Below are positions 41,272-49,470 of a stretch of DNA of 64,000 nucleotides, in pieces. Both the position numbers and the translations under genes were made by a program. This DNA is from SZUA-430 sp040381215. GTDB lineage: Bacteria; Pseudomonadota; Alphaproteobacteria; Micropepsales; Micropepsaceae. Where the stretch lies: positions 34,054 through 98,053 of the forward strand of contig JBEIHO010000003.1 of NCBI GenBank assembly GCA_040381215.1. The letters run 5' to 3'. The notes beneath the pieces are model-generated. The model was not told the origin of the DNA. It did no database searches and was given only the letters and a program-made list of their open reading frames with translations. Positions within the stretch are counted from its first letter, which is position 1; each line of letters starts with the position of its first letter.

Positions 41272-43038
41272 ATGGATATCATCTGGCAGGTAGGCCTGTT
41301 CATCACGGCCTTCACGGCTATCCCTGTTCTATGGCAACTGACCCGCGGGCATCCCAAGGGATTGTTCATCCTGTTCTTTGCCGAGATGTGGGAACGCTTT
41401 TCCTATTACGGCATGCGGGGACTGCTGATCTTCTTCATGACGCAGCACTTCCTGTTCGATGACACTGTCGCGCAGGGCCAGTACGGCGCCTATACGTCGC
41501 TGGTGTACCTGATGCCGCTGATCGGCGGCCTCCTGGCCGACCACCTGCTGGGAACGCGCAAGGCGATCGCCTTCGGCGCCATCCTGCTGGTGCTGGGACA
41601 CCTGACCATGGGCGTCGAGGGCGCCCCTTCGCAGCAGGTGCTGACACACGAGGGCAAGGAATACGCGTTCCAGGTCAAGGGCCGCATGGAAGCCCGCGAC
41701 GCGCGCATCATCGTCGATGGCAACGCCTATACCTTCGGGGCAAGCCCGCAGGGCGGCTTCGAGATCAAGGGCCTGCCGGAAGGCGCTTCGCTGCCGGCCG
41801 TGCTGCCGAAGGGAACCTATGAACTGTCGGTCAAGCAGGCAGACCCGATCTACAAGGACGTGTTCTTCCTGGCGCTGGCCCTCATCATCATGGGTGTCGG
41901 CTTCCTGAAGGCGAACATCTCGACGATCGTGGGGCAGCTCTACGAGCAGTCCGACCCGCGTCGCGATGCCGGCTTCACGCTTTACTACTACGGCATCAAC
42001 CTGGGCGCTTTCTGGGCCTCGCTGCTGTGCGGCTGGCTGGGGACGACCTATGGCTGGTGGGCCGGGTTCGGCGCTGCCGGCCTTGGCATGTTGCTGGGCC
42101 TGATCGTGTTCGGTCTCGGCAAGCCGTGGCTTGAGGGCAAGGGCGAGCCGCCAAATCCCGAACTGCTGAAGCGCCCGGCCCTGGGGCCCATCAATATCGA
42201 GTGGGCGGTCTATCTGCTTGGCTTCGCGGGTGTGGGCCTCGTGTGGCTCATGGTCCAGCGCAACGAAGTGGTCGGGCAATTCCTGGCCTTCGGATCGGTG
42301 CTGGTGCTGCTCTATCTGGTGTTCTTCATGTTCACGCGCTGCACTTTCGTTGAGGCGCAGCGCCTCATCCTGGCGCTCATCCTGATCGCGGCCTCGACCG
42401 TGTTCTGGACGCTGTTCGAGCAAGCCGGTTCGTCGCTGAACCAGTTTGCAGAGCGCAACACGGAACTGAACATCATGGGCGTCTCGATCACTGCGGCGCA
42501 GACGCAGTCGTTCAACGCGGGCTTCATCCTGATCCTCGCGCCGGTGTTCTCGTTCATCTGGGCGGCGCTTGGCCGGGTCAACCTTGACCCGAACCCGGCG
42601 CTCAAGTTCGGCCTTGCGCTGGTGCAGGCGGGGCTTGGCTTCCTCGTTCTTGTCTGGGGCACCCAGTTTGCCGACGGCAACTTCAAGGTGCCGCTGATGT
42701 TCCTGGTGCTGACCTATCTGCTGCACACGACGGGCGAGTTGTTCCTGTCGCCGGTCGGCCTGTCGCAGATGACGCGCCTGGCACCTATCGCCGTGGGTTC
42801 GACGATCATGGCGACGTGGTTCCTTGCTTCATCCTGGGCGCAGTACCTGGGCGGGTTCGTGGCGCAGATGACGGCAACGGAGACGGTCGCCGGCCAGGTC
42901 CTCGATCCGCAAAAGGCGCTGCAGACCTATGTCCAGGTGTTTGGCGAGATCGGCATCTGGGGCATCGGGATTGGCCTGGGACTGATCGTTCTGTCGCCGC
43001 TGCTGCGCTATCTTGCGCATCCGGAAGTGTCGAAGTAG
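41272..43038 (+). CDS. POT/PTR-family proton-dependent peptide transporter with a periplasmic insert
   Basis: 588 residues. The POT signature EMWERFSYYG (ExxERFxYYG, residues 38-47) marks the first core helix, and the rest shows the 12-14 helix pattern with GFLKANISTIVGQLY and NLGAFWASLLCGWLG. Two additions are notable. A hydrophobic segment (3-20) precedes the signature, and a polar, beta-rich insert of about 80 residues (115-193) separates core helices 3 and 4. The family imports di- and tripeptides with protons. ATG 41272 is used because upstream in-frame sequence is unconserved. A strong terminator follows. Confidence 0.9.
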   Translation: MDIIWQVGLFITAFTAIPVLWQLTRGHPKGLFILFFAEMWERFSYYGMRGLLIFFMTQHFLFDDTVAQGQYGAYTSLVYLMPLIGGLLADHLLGTRKAIAFGAILLVLGHLTMGVEGAPSQQVLTHEGKEYAFQVKGRMEARDARIIVDGNAYTFGASPQGGFEIKGLPEGASLPAVLPKGTYELSVKQADPIYKDVFFLALALIIMGVGFLKANISTIVGQLYEQSDPRRDAGFTLYYYGINLGAFWASLLCGWLGTTYGWWAGFGAAGLGMLLGLIVFGLGKPWLEGKGEPPNPELLKRPALGPINIEWAVYLLGFAGVGLVWLMVQRNEVVGQFLAFGSVLVLLYLVFFMFTRCTFVEAQRLILALILIAASTVFWTLFEQAGSSLNQFAERNTELNIMGVSITAAQTQSFNAGFILILAPVFSFIWAALGRVNLDPNPALKFGLALVQAGLGFLVLVWGTQFADGNFKVPLMFLVLTYLLHTTGELFLSPVGLSQMTRLAPIAVGSTIMATWFLASSWAQYLGGFVAQMTATETVAGQVLDPQKALQTYVQVFGEIGIWGIGIGLGLIVLSPLLRYLAHPEVSK

Positions 43039-43063
43039 CAGCGGTCACATCCAGACCTGAACC

Positions 43064-43098
43064 AAGGCGCCGCGGAAAGCTTTTCCGCGGCGCTTTTT
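43064..43098 (+). terminator. Rho-independent terminator of the POT transporter gene
   Basis: A perfect 12-pair stem joins 43067-43078 (GCGCCGCGGAAA) and 43082-43093 (TTTCCGCGGCGC) with a 3-base loop, followed by TTTTT (43094-43098). It begins 26 bases after the stop codon. This is the clearest terminator in the window. Confidence 0.9.
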
Positions 43099-43235
43099 CA
43101 TGGGCTGTCGGCATGTTCATGAACGCGAAATGAATGCTGCGTTCCGCGAGGCTTCAGGATGCGGGGTGCATTCTTCCAACCGTGATCAACCCCTTGCCTG
43201 CAGAAGCAGGCAAGCCCACTGGAAGGAGAAAACCC

Positions 43236-43667
43236 ATGAGCATCAAACTCGCACTTGCCGGACTTGTCGTTGCTGTCGGCCTGTCGGCCCCTGCCCTGGC
43301 CTATGGCTATCATGGCGGCCATGGCCCGCATGGCGGGTATGGCGCACGCGGGTGGGATTTCCTCGGGTCGCGTGTCGTCAGCCACTATGCCGAGCGTGAC
43401 CGGGTAAACGCAGACGGCTATCGGCGTTACAGCCAGGTCAAGCTCTGCGCAGCCAACCGCGCGGTTCGCGTCCATGACGTGGACGTGGTGTTCCGCAACG
43501 GCGGACGCCAGGACCTGCGCGTGCGCGACGTGCTGCGGCCGGGTGAGTGCACGCGCCCCCTTTTCCTCAATGGCAACGGTCGCGACATCCGGTCGGTGAA
43601 CCTCGCCTACCAGACCGCCGGTCGCAACTATGGCCCGCGGGCCGAAGTTGCGGTGTTTGCCCGCTAG
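43236..43667 (+). CDS. Secreted DUF2541-like protein with a Gly/His-rich segment
   Basis: 143 residues. The signal peptide (1-22, ending SAPALA) is followed by a Tyr/Gly/His-rich stretch (YGYHGGHGPHGGYGARGW) that could bind metal ions. Next comes a compact beta-rich domain with VKLCAANRAVRVHDVDVVFRNGGRQDLRVRD and GNGRDIRSVNLAYQTAG, the pattern of DUF2541-type proteins of unknown function. Start ATG 43236 is set by the strong GGAAGGAGAA just upstream. It is isolated from the POT gene by the terminator and converges on the patatin gene. Confidence 0.78.
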   Translation: MSIKLALAGLVVAVGLSAPALAYGYHGGHGPHGGYGARGWDFLGSRVVSHYAERDRVNADGYRRYSQVKLCAANRAVRVHDVDVVFRNGGRQDLRVRDVLRPGECTRPLFLNGNGRDIRSVNLAYQTAGRNYGPRAEVAVFAR

Positions 43668-43682
43668 AGGCTCAAGGCAAGA

Positions 43683-43708
43683 GGCGTCGCTGCCCTGGCA
43701 GCGGCGCC
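43683..43708. terminator. Hairpin between convergent DUF2541-like and patatin genes
   Basis: GGCGTCGCTGC (43683-43693) pairs with GCAGCGGCGCC (43698-43708), 11 pairs with one G-T wobble and a 4-base loop. It sits between two convergent stop codons and could terminate both transcripts; T content after it is modest on both strands (CTTGCTGCATT and TCTTGCCTTG). Confidence 0.5.
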
Positions 43709-43718
43709 CTTGCTGCAT

Positions 43719-45161
43719 TCAGCCCCGGCTTGGCTTCTGCCGGCAGGTCGAGGGCAGCGGCGGCAGCACGATGCCCGGCTGGTTTGCGAAGAAGCGACGC
43801 ATTTCGTTATCGCAGAGCACGGCGTCGCGACCGGCGGCGACGAGGGCGTCGACATCTTCATCGCTGATGGTCAGGCCCGTTGGGATGGCGGCAAGGCGGG
43901 ACCTGCCGTCTCCGTCCGCGAGGTCTCCCAGCGACACGTGGGCGAAGTGCGGCGACACACTGCGGCATGGCAGCGGTTGACCGTTACTGCCCAGGGGACA
44001 ATCCCGCCGCGCCAGGCCGCCTGCCAGGCGATCGGTCATTTCCCGCGCGTGGATCAACGTCTCGAACCCATAGCGATCGATGGCCGTGGAGGTGACGGCG
44101 CCGAGCACGCGAAAGATGCTGTCGAGGTAGGGAACCTCGCTCAGGCGGCGATCCGGCTCGGCCTGCCCGTCGACGCTGACGATCAGGACATGACGCACGC
44201 GCTTCATGCGTTCGGATTCGCCGGCGGCGTTCTCGGTGGCGGGGGCCATCAACTGCACAAGACCGCGCAGGGCAAGGTTGTCGGAAACGCCGCCGTCCAG
44301 CAGGTGCACATAGGCGCTTTCGCGCTTCTGCATGTAGGTCTGCGCCAATTCGGCCAGATGCCGTCGGCGGGACAGTTCATCCTCTATGCCGGCATACTCA
44401 TCAACCCAATGCGGCTTGCGGCAATTGGCTTTCGGGTTGGACGCGTGGTTCTTCAGGCTGATCGGCGAGAACAGGATCGGAAAGCCGTTTGATGCGGCCA
44501 CGGCCCGCGCGATGGGCATGGAGGAAATGTCCGAACAGATCCAGTCGAATGTGTCCTGGCTGAAGATGAAAGGGTGCTCGTTGGCGAAATCCGTTGCCTG
44601 CACGCCAAGGAACGGCCGGCCCAGGCGGGCGAGGTCTGCATAGGTCTTGCCGCCGAAAAGCAGGTCGTCATAGACGCGGGCCATCTCGTCGTTGGAGCCC
44701 CAATTGGGGTTGAACGCCCAGTCCCAGTGCCATGGCAGGAGATAGATGCCGAAGATCTGGGCATTGAGATCATATTTGAGGAACGCATCGACATAGTTGT
44801 CGAACATGGCCTCTCGATGCAGCGCAAAGGCGGAGGCGGTAAAGCTGCCGCCGGACACACCGGTTACGACATCCACTTCACCCGTCAGGCGCCGCGGTCC
44901 GGCCCCGAGGTCGATGGTGATCTCGCGCAGGCCGGTCAGGACGCCGTAGCCGAAGGCCGACGACCTTTTGCCGCCGCCGGAGAACGCGAGCGCCATGAAC
45001 AGTTCCGGGGACGTGTCATCGGGGATCGTGGTGATGCGGTAGGGGGCGTGATCATTCGGGGCGAGCAAGGGCAGGTTCTGCTGGGCCTGCAGGGACGAGC
45101 ACGCCGACAGCAAGCCCAGCGCCAGGCCCAGAACGGCGCCTTTCAGATATGTAGACCCCAT
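43719..45161 (-). CDS. Patatin-like phospholipase lipoprotein
   Basis: 480 residues. The lipoprotein signal ends GLLSAC (lipidated Cys near 21). The patatin domain shows the oxyanion loop LAFSGGGKRSSAFGYGVL, the nucleophile elbow GVSGGSF (Ser) and the catalytic Asp in LLDGGVSDN, so the Ser-Asp dyad is intact. It likely hydrolyses lipids at the inner face of the outer membrane or the periplasmic side of the inner membrane. The first glycine-rich loop ends GGGKRS rather than the commoner GGGARG. ATG 45161 gives a better signal peptide than 45173. Confidence 0.9.
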   Translation of the reverse strand: MGSTYLKGAVLGLALGLLSACSSLQAQQNLPLLAPNDHAPYRITTIPDDTSPELFMALAFSGGGKRSSAFGYGVLTGLREITIDLGAGPRRLTGEVDVVTGVSGGSFTASAFALHREAMFDNYVDAFLKYDLNAQIFGIYLLPWHWDWAFNPNWGSNDEMARVYDDLLFGGKTYADLARLGRPFLGVQATDFANEHPFIFSQDTFDWICSDISSMPIARAVAASNGFPILFSPISLKNHASNPKANCRKPHWVDEYAGIEDELSRRRHLAELAQTYMQKRESAYVHLLDGGVSDNLALRGLVQLMAPATENAAGESERMKRVRHVLIVSVDGQAEPDRRLSEVPYLDSIFRVLGAVTSTAIDRYGFETLIHAREMTDRLAGGLARRDCPLGSNGQPLPCRSVSPHFAHVSLGDLADGDGRSRLAAIPTGLTISDEDVDALVAAGRDAVLCDNEMRRFFANQPGIVLPPLPSTCRQKPSRG

Positions 45162-45236
45162 GTGAATTCCCACCTCAGCGCAGCCTCGAGACGAATCGAT
45201 CCGATGCGGGATGTTACCTGTGCCCGGTGCCGATCC

Positions 45237-45578
45237 TTACCATTTATGAAAAACGAAGAAGGCGCCTGCGGCGATGCAGGCAAACCCGACCAGGTGATTC
45301 CAGCGCAAGGCCTCGCCCAGATAAATCACCGAGAAGGCGGCGAAGACAATCAGGGTGATGACCTCCTGCATGGTCTTCAGCTCGGCAGCCGAGTAGACCG
45401 CGTGCCCGTACCTGTTGGCGGGAACGGCGAAGCAATACTCGACGAAAGCGATGGCCCAGCTGACGAGGATCACGCTCCACAGCGGCCAGTCCTTGAACTT
45501 CAGGTGGCCATACCAGGCCAGCGTCATGAAAAGGTTCGACACGCAAAGGAGGACAATGGGAAGGATTGTGGCTGGCAT
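45237..45578 (-). CDS. DUF486-family four-helix membrane protein
   Basis: 113 residues with four hydrophobic helices, matching DUF486 (DMT-like) throughout: LPIVLLCVSNLFMTLAWYGHLKF at the N-terminus, WAIAFVEYCFAVPANRYGH in the middle and LKTMQEVITLIVFAAFSVIYLGE near the end. Function unknown; the fold suggests a small multidrug-resistance-like dimeric transporter. I start at ATG 45578; the frame extends upstream but into the divergent transporter gene. Confidence 0.88.
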   Translation of the reverse strand: MPATILPIVLLCVSNLFMTLAWYGHLKFKDWPLWSVILVSWAIAFVEYCFAVPANRYGHAVYSAAELKTMQEVITLIVFAAFSVIYLGEALRWNHLVGFACIAAGAFFVFHKW

Positions 45579-45656
45579 GGCATAGTCCCGGATTGGATTT
45601 GCCGGATTTCCCATTTTGGTTTGGCCTGTGTCAAAGGAAACACCTAGGCTCGGGCG

Positions 45657-46757
45657 ATGACAACCGGGCCCATGAAGAACGAACTCGAGAAGCTCGAGTA
45701 CCTCGACTCGATGGAAGGGATTGTGCGGGCGGAGGCTTCGACTGCGCCTGCGGGCCTGCGCTGGCTTCCCCGGGGCGATGTGGTTCATGCCGTCTACCCG
45801 GGCGCGCTCGCGGCGCTGACGATCGGGCTTGCGTCGACGTTCCTCTCGGATCACTACGGCGCGCCGGTGATGCTGTTTGCCCTGCTGATCGGGATGGCGT
45901 TCCACTTCCTGCATGAAGAGGGTCGCTGCGTTGCCGGGATCGAGTTCGCATCGCGCAATGTGCTGCGGCTTGGTGTGGCGCTGCTGGGCGCGCGCATCAC
46001 TTTCGACCAGATCGCACAGCTCGGGGCGGGGCCGGTTCTCATGGTGGTGTTCGGCGTCGCCACGACCATAGGCGCCGGCGTGCTTCTGGCGCCCGTGTTG
46101 CGGCAGTCGCGGGTCTTCGGGGTGTTGTCAGGTGGCGCGGTCGCCATCTGCGGCGTCGCGGCGGCGCTGGCGATCGCCTCGGTCCTGCCGCGCAACAGCG
46201 CCAACGAGCGGGATACGATCCTCACTGTCGTCTCGGTGACGGCGCTGTCGACGATCGCGATGATCTTCTATCCCATGCTGGTTGGCGCACTCGGGTTCGA
46301 TGCGCAGCACGCGGGGCTGTTCCTTGGCGGGACGATCCATGACGTGGCGCAGGTCGTGGGCGCGGGTTACATGATTTCGCCTGAAGCCGGGGATGTGGCG
46401 ACCTATGTGAAGATGCTGCGCGTCGCCATGCTGCTGCCGGTCGTGATTGTCCTGCTGTTCATCTTTTCGCAGCGTGGACAGACCACGGACCGCAAGGGGC
46501 CGCCGCTGGTGCCGACGTTTCTTGCCGGGTTCGTCGTGCTGGTCTGCGTCAATTCACTGGGGTGGATTCCCGAACCGGCGACGCAGGCGATGAACGACGT
46601 ATCACGCTGGTGCCTTGTCACGGCGATTGCAGCCCTGGGCATGAAGACGTCTTTTGCCAAGCTCGTCGCCGTGGGATGGCGCCCGGTCGCACTCATGGTG
46701 GCGGAGACCGCCTGGATCGCCGTTGTCGTCCTGGCCGCCGTTTACTGGATTCTCTGA
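45657..46757 (+). CDS. YeiH-family putative sulfate/anion exporter (UPF0324)
   Basis: 366 residues with about ten transmembrane helices. GMAFHFLHEEGRCVAGIEFASRNVLRLGVALLGARITF and GGTIHDVAQVVGAGYMIS are the hallmark stretches of the YeiH/UPF0324 family, whose members are linked to sulfite or sulfate export. The first ~50 residues are cytoplasmic and charged. ATG 45672 is an alternative start. The formaldehyde dehydrogenase-type gene follows after 17 bases in the same direction, so they may be co-transcribed. Confidence 0.9.
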   Translation: MTTGPMKNELEKLEYLDSMEGIVRAEASTAPAGLRWLPRGDVVHAVYPGALAALTIGLASTFLSDHYGAPVMLFALLIGMAFHFLHEEGRCVAGIEFASRNVLRLGVALLGARITFDQIAQLGAGPVLMVVFGVATTIGAGVLLAPVLRQSRVFGVLSGGAVAICGVAAALAIASVLPRNSANERDTILTVVSVTALSTIAMIFYPMLVGALGFDAQHAGLFLGGTIHDVAQVVGAGYMISPEAGDVATYVKMLRVAMLLPVVIVLLFIFSQRGQTTDRKGPPLVPTFLAGFVVLVCVNSLGWIPEPATQAMNDVSRWCLVTAIAALGMKTSFAKLVAVGWRPVALMVAETAWIAVVVLAAVYWIL

Positions 46758-46774
46758 AGAGTGAGGAACTGCCG

Positions 46775-47884
46775 ATGAAGACCCGTGCCGCCGTTGCGCA
46801 TGCTGCCGGAAAGCCGCTGACGATCGAAATGGTCGATCTCGACGGGCCGCAGGCCGGTGAAGTGCTGATCGAATTGAAGGCCACGGGGATCTGCCATACC
46901 GACAAGTACACGCTGTCTGGCGAGGACCCGGAGGGGATGTTCCCGGCCATCCTGGGGCATGAGGGTGCAGGCATTGTCCGCGAGGTCGGCGCGGGGGTCA
47001 CAAGCGTCGCACCGGGGGACCATGTCATTCCGCTCTACACGCCGGAGTGCCGGACCTGCGAGTACTGCCTCAGCCGCAAGACCAATCTTTGCCAGAAGAT
47101 ACGCGCGACGCAGGGACGTGGCGTTATGCCCGATGGAACAAGTCGCTTCCGGCTCAACGGAAAGCCGGTTCTTCACTACATGGGATGCTCGACGTTTTCG
47201 AATTTCACGGTGCTGCCGGAGATCTCGGTCGCGAAGGTCCGCAAGGACGCACCGTTCGACGTCATCTGCTATATCGGCTGCGGCGTGACAACCGGCATCG
47301 GTGCGGTGATTTTCACGGCCAAGGTCGAGCCAGGCGCCAACGTCGTCGTGTTCGGCCTTGGCGGGATCGGATTGAACGTCATCCAGGGCGCGCGGCTTGC
47401 GGGGGCCGACATGATCGTCGGCGTCGACATCAACCCGTCGCGCGAGGCGCTGGGTCGCCGCTTTGGAATGACCCATTTCGTGAACCCCAAGGAGATCAAG
47501 GGTGATCTTGTCGGGCATCTCGTGGAACTGACCAAGGGCGGGGCCGATCACAGCTTCGAGTGCGTCGGCAACACCACGCTCATGCGTCAGGCGCTCGAGT
47601 GCTGTCACAAGGGCTGGGGCAAGTCGACGATCATTGGCGTGGCGGGCGCCGGACAGGAAATCGCCACGCGCCCCTTCCAGCTTGTCACTGGCCGGGTTTG
47701 GCAGGGCTCTGCCTTTGGTGGCGCCCGGGGGCGGACGGATGTGCCGCGGATCGTCGACTGGTACATGGACCGAAAGATCAGCATCGACGAACTGATTACG
47801 CACCGGCTGCCGCTGGAAAGGATCAATGAAGGGTTCGATCTCATGGCAAAGGGAGAATCCATCCGCAGTGTCGTCGTCTACTAG
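46775..47884 (+). CDS. S-(hydroxymethyl)glutathione dehydrogenase / class III alcohol dehydrogenase
   Basis: 369-residue zinc-dependent medium-chain dehydrogenase that oxidises the formaldehyde-glutathione adduct to S-formylglutathione (family also reduces S-nitrosoglutathione). It has catalytic zinc residues in TGICHTDKYTLSG and the GHEGAG helix, four structural-zinc Cys in PECRTCEYCLSRKTNLC, the class III segment QGRGVMPDGTSRF, and the NAD-binding GLGGIGLNV. ATG 46775 has GAGGA upstream; the frame opens further into the transporter gene. S-formylglutathione hydrolase is not adjacent, which is unusual for a dedicated detoxification operon. Confidence 0.93.
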   Translation: MKTRAAVAHAAGKPLTIEMVDLDGPQAGEVLIELKATGICHTDKYTLSGEDPEGMFPAILGHEGAGIVREVGAGVTSVAPGDHVIPLYTPECRTCEYCLSRKTNLCQKIRATQGRGVMPDGTSRFRLNGKPVLHYMGCSTFSNFTVLPEISVAKVRKDAPFDVICYIGCGVTTGIGAVIFTAKVEPGANVVVFGLGGIGLNVIQGARLAGADMIVGVDINPSREALGRRFGMTHFVNPKEIKGDLVGHLVELTKGGADHSFECVGNTTLMRQALECCHKGWGKSTIIGVAGAGQEIATRPFQLVTGRVWQGSAFGGARGRTDVPRIVDWYMDRKISIDELITHRLPLERINEGFDLMAKGESIRSVVVY

Positions 47885-47935
47885 GTTCCGGCTGCGCGGC
47901 AGAGCGTGGCGTCAACAGGTTGGAGAGGTGTACCC

Positions 47936-48847
47936 ATGAAGCGCGTTCTTGCCGCCACCATCGCCCTGGTTGCGATGTCGAGCCTGCTGCCGGCCCATGC
48001 GGCCTCGTTCCGTGACACCATGGGGCGGTTCACGGTCGCCGTACCCGATGGCTGGTCGTCGGAGGCGCCTGCCAATGCCGCGGATTTCACGGTGGTCCTG
48101 TCGAAGGAGGATACCGAGACGCTGCCCGGTGCCGCGTGCATCGGGCTCTACCTGGACATGCCTTCGACACGATCGACATCGCAGGCCGAGCTGAACTCGG
48201 TTGTCGAGGGGCAGTTGACGGATGCCTTCTGGAAGTCAGCGCTTCAGGCCGGCGGTGACGATGGGCTGAAGGTGATTTCCACCGGCAAGAGAGATCGGGA
48301 TGCCCGTCGGATCCACAATGTCGTGTTCACGGGAACCTCTGTCGAGGACGGAAAGAGCCAGACAGGCAAGGGCAAGATGGAGGTTCACTTCATCCCCGGT
48401 TCGATGCACTCGCTGATGTGCGTCACCGAAGAGGCGTCGTTTTCGCGGCATGGTCCGGCCTTTGAAACCATCTTCGCGAGCTACGACCCGCAAATTGCGC
48501 CGCTTGTTGCCCTGGCTCCCGGAGGCACGGCCTCTGTGCTGACACTTTTCGCGCGTGCATCCCAATCCGGGCAGGCACAGGTGGTTTCGGCTGACAATCC
48601 CGACCTGGGCCGCGCGGGCTTCAATGTCGGGGCGGCAAGCCTGACTGTCGACGGTGCCGGTTCGTGGCAGGTGTGCACGGCGACCGGGTATGCGGGACGG
48701 TGCGAAGCCATCAACGGTCCGGCAGCCGCGCCCTTCCAGGTCCTATCGGCCCGGCGGAGCGAAAGCAGCGCCGCGCCGCGCGCACTTGCCTCCGATTCGC
48801 TCAGGCGCGGATGGCGAACACTGCCGATCGCCGCTGCGGCCCGTTGA
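47936..48847 (+). CDS. Secreted protein with a C-terminal beta/gamma-crystallin-like domain
   Basis: 303 residues with a signal peptide (ending LLPAHA, about residue 22). The N-terminal domain (about 25-190) resembles DcrB/PsbP-type folds (GRFTVAVPDGWSSEAP) but I cannot name it with confidence. From about residue 205 there is a Greek-key repeat of the bacterial beta/gamma-crystallin type: VLTLFARASQSGQAQVVSADNPDL, LGRAGFNVGAASLTVDG, then SWQVCTATGYAGRCEAI, where the G-F-N and Y-x-G-R-C patterns are diagnostic. The second repeat looks shortened. Such domains stabilise or bind Ca2+ in extracellular proteins. A short low-complexity tail ends it. It follows the dehydrogenase by 51 bases. Confidence 0.72.
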   Translation: MKRVLAATIALVAMSSLLPAHAASFRDTMGRFTVAVPDGWSSEAPANAADFTVVLSKEDTETLPGAACIGLYLDMPSTRSTSQAELNSVVEGQLTDAFWKSALQAGGDDGLKVISTGKRDRDARRIHNVVFTGTSVEDGKSQTGKGKMEVHFIPGSMHSLMCVTEEASFSRHGPAFETIFASYDPQIAPLVALAPGGTASVLTLFARASQSGQAQVVSADNPDLGRAGFNVGAASLTVDGAGSWQVCTATGYAGRCEAINGPAAAPFQVLSARRSESSAAPRALASDSLRRGWRTLPIAAAAR

Positions 48848-48853
48848 GCCGGA

Positions 48854-49318
48854 TTACCGCCCGAGGAGGCTGCGCAACATCCACGCAGTCTTCTCGTGCA
48901 CCTGCAGGCGCTGGGTGAGCAGATCCATCGTGGGTTGGTCGCTGGCCCGTTCCGCGGCCGGGAAGGATTCGCGGCAGGTCCTCGCCACGGTCTCATGCCC
49001 CTTCAGCAGGTTTTCGATCATGGCATTGGCGGACGGGACGTCCTCGTCGTCGCGGATACTGGTGAGCTTTGCGAACGCCTTGTAGGACCCTGGCGCGAAA
49101 TGACCCAGCGAGCGCACGCGCTCTGCAATCAGATCCACGGCGGTCCATAGCTCGGTATACTGGGTCATGAACATGGCGTGCAGGTCGTTGAACTGCGGGC
49201 CTGTCACGTTCCAGTGGTAATTATGTGTCTTGAGATAAAGCGTGTAGGTGTCGGCAAGCACTCTTGAAAGCGCTTCGGCGATGCTTGCCCGGTCTGGTGT
49301 CGAAATGCCGATGTCCAT
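48854..49318 (-). CDS. dps: Dps-family DNA-binding ferritin-like protein
   Basis: 154-residue four-helix ferritin-like protein forming a 12-mer that oxidises iron with H2O2 and protects DNA. The inter-subunit ferroxidase residues are visible: THNYHWNVTGPQF supplies the His pair, and ELWTAVDLIAERVRSLGH supplies the Asp/Glu. The N-terminal tail is short and not strongly basic, so DNA binding may be weak. A good sigma70-type promoter precedes it (49348-49376). Its stop lies 6 bases from the convergent crystallin-like gene. Confidence 0.93.
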   Translation of the reverse strand: MDIGISTPDRASIAEALSRVLADTYTLYLKTHNYHWNVTGPQFNDLHAMFMTQYTELWTAVDLIAERVRSLGHFAPGSYKAFAKLTSIRDDEDVPSANAMIENLLKGHETVARTCRESFPAAERASDQPTMDLLTQRLQVHEKTAWMLRSLLGR

Positions 49319-49347
49319 GGTCCATTCCCCTGCGAAAACCTGAGGCT

Positions 49348-49376
49348 GATATAGGTCTGGACCCTAACCTTTCCAA
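49348..49376 (-). promoter_or_regulatory. Sigma70-type promoter for dps
   Basis: Reading leftwards, TTGGAA (49376-49371) and TATATC (49353-49348) are exactly 17 bases apart, and the -10 box is about 30 bases before the dps ATG. Both boxes match four of six consensus positions, good for this GC-rich genome. No OxyR- or Fur-like palindrome is obvious by eye. Confidence 0.6.
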
Positions 49377-49470
49377 GGGCATGTCTTTTTGACGCAAAGC
49401 AAACTGCCTTGCGCCCCCGGCCATTCTCCGGAATGTTCCTGTCCTTGCCTTGGCTGAAGGGACAGTATCC

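Noticed and set aside
43134..43236. Earlier start for the DUF2541-like protein
   Set aside because: The 34-residue leader destroys the signal peptide position, while ATG 43236 has a strong GGAAGGAGAA upstream.
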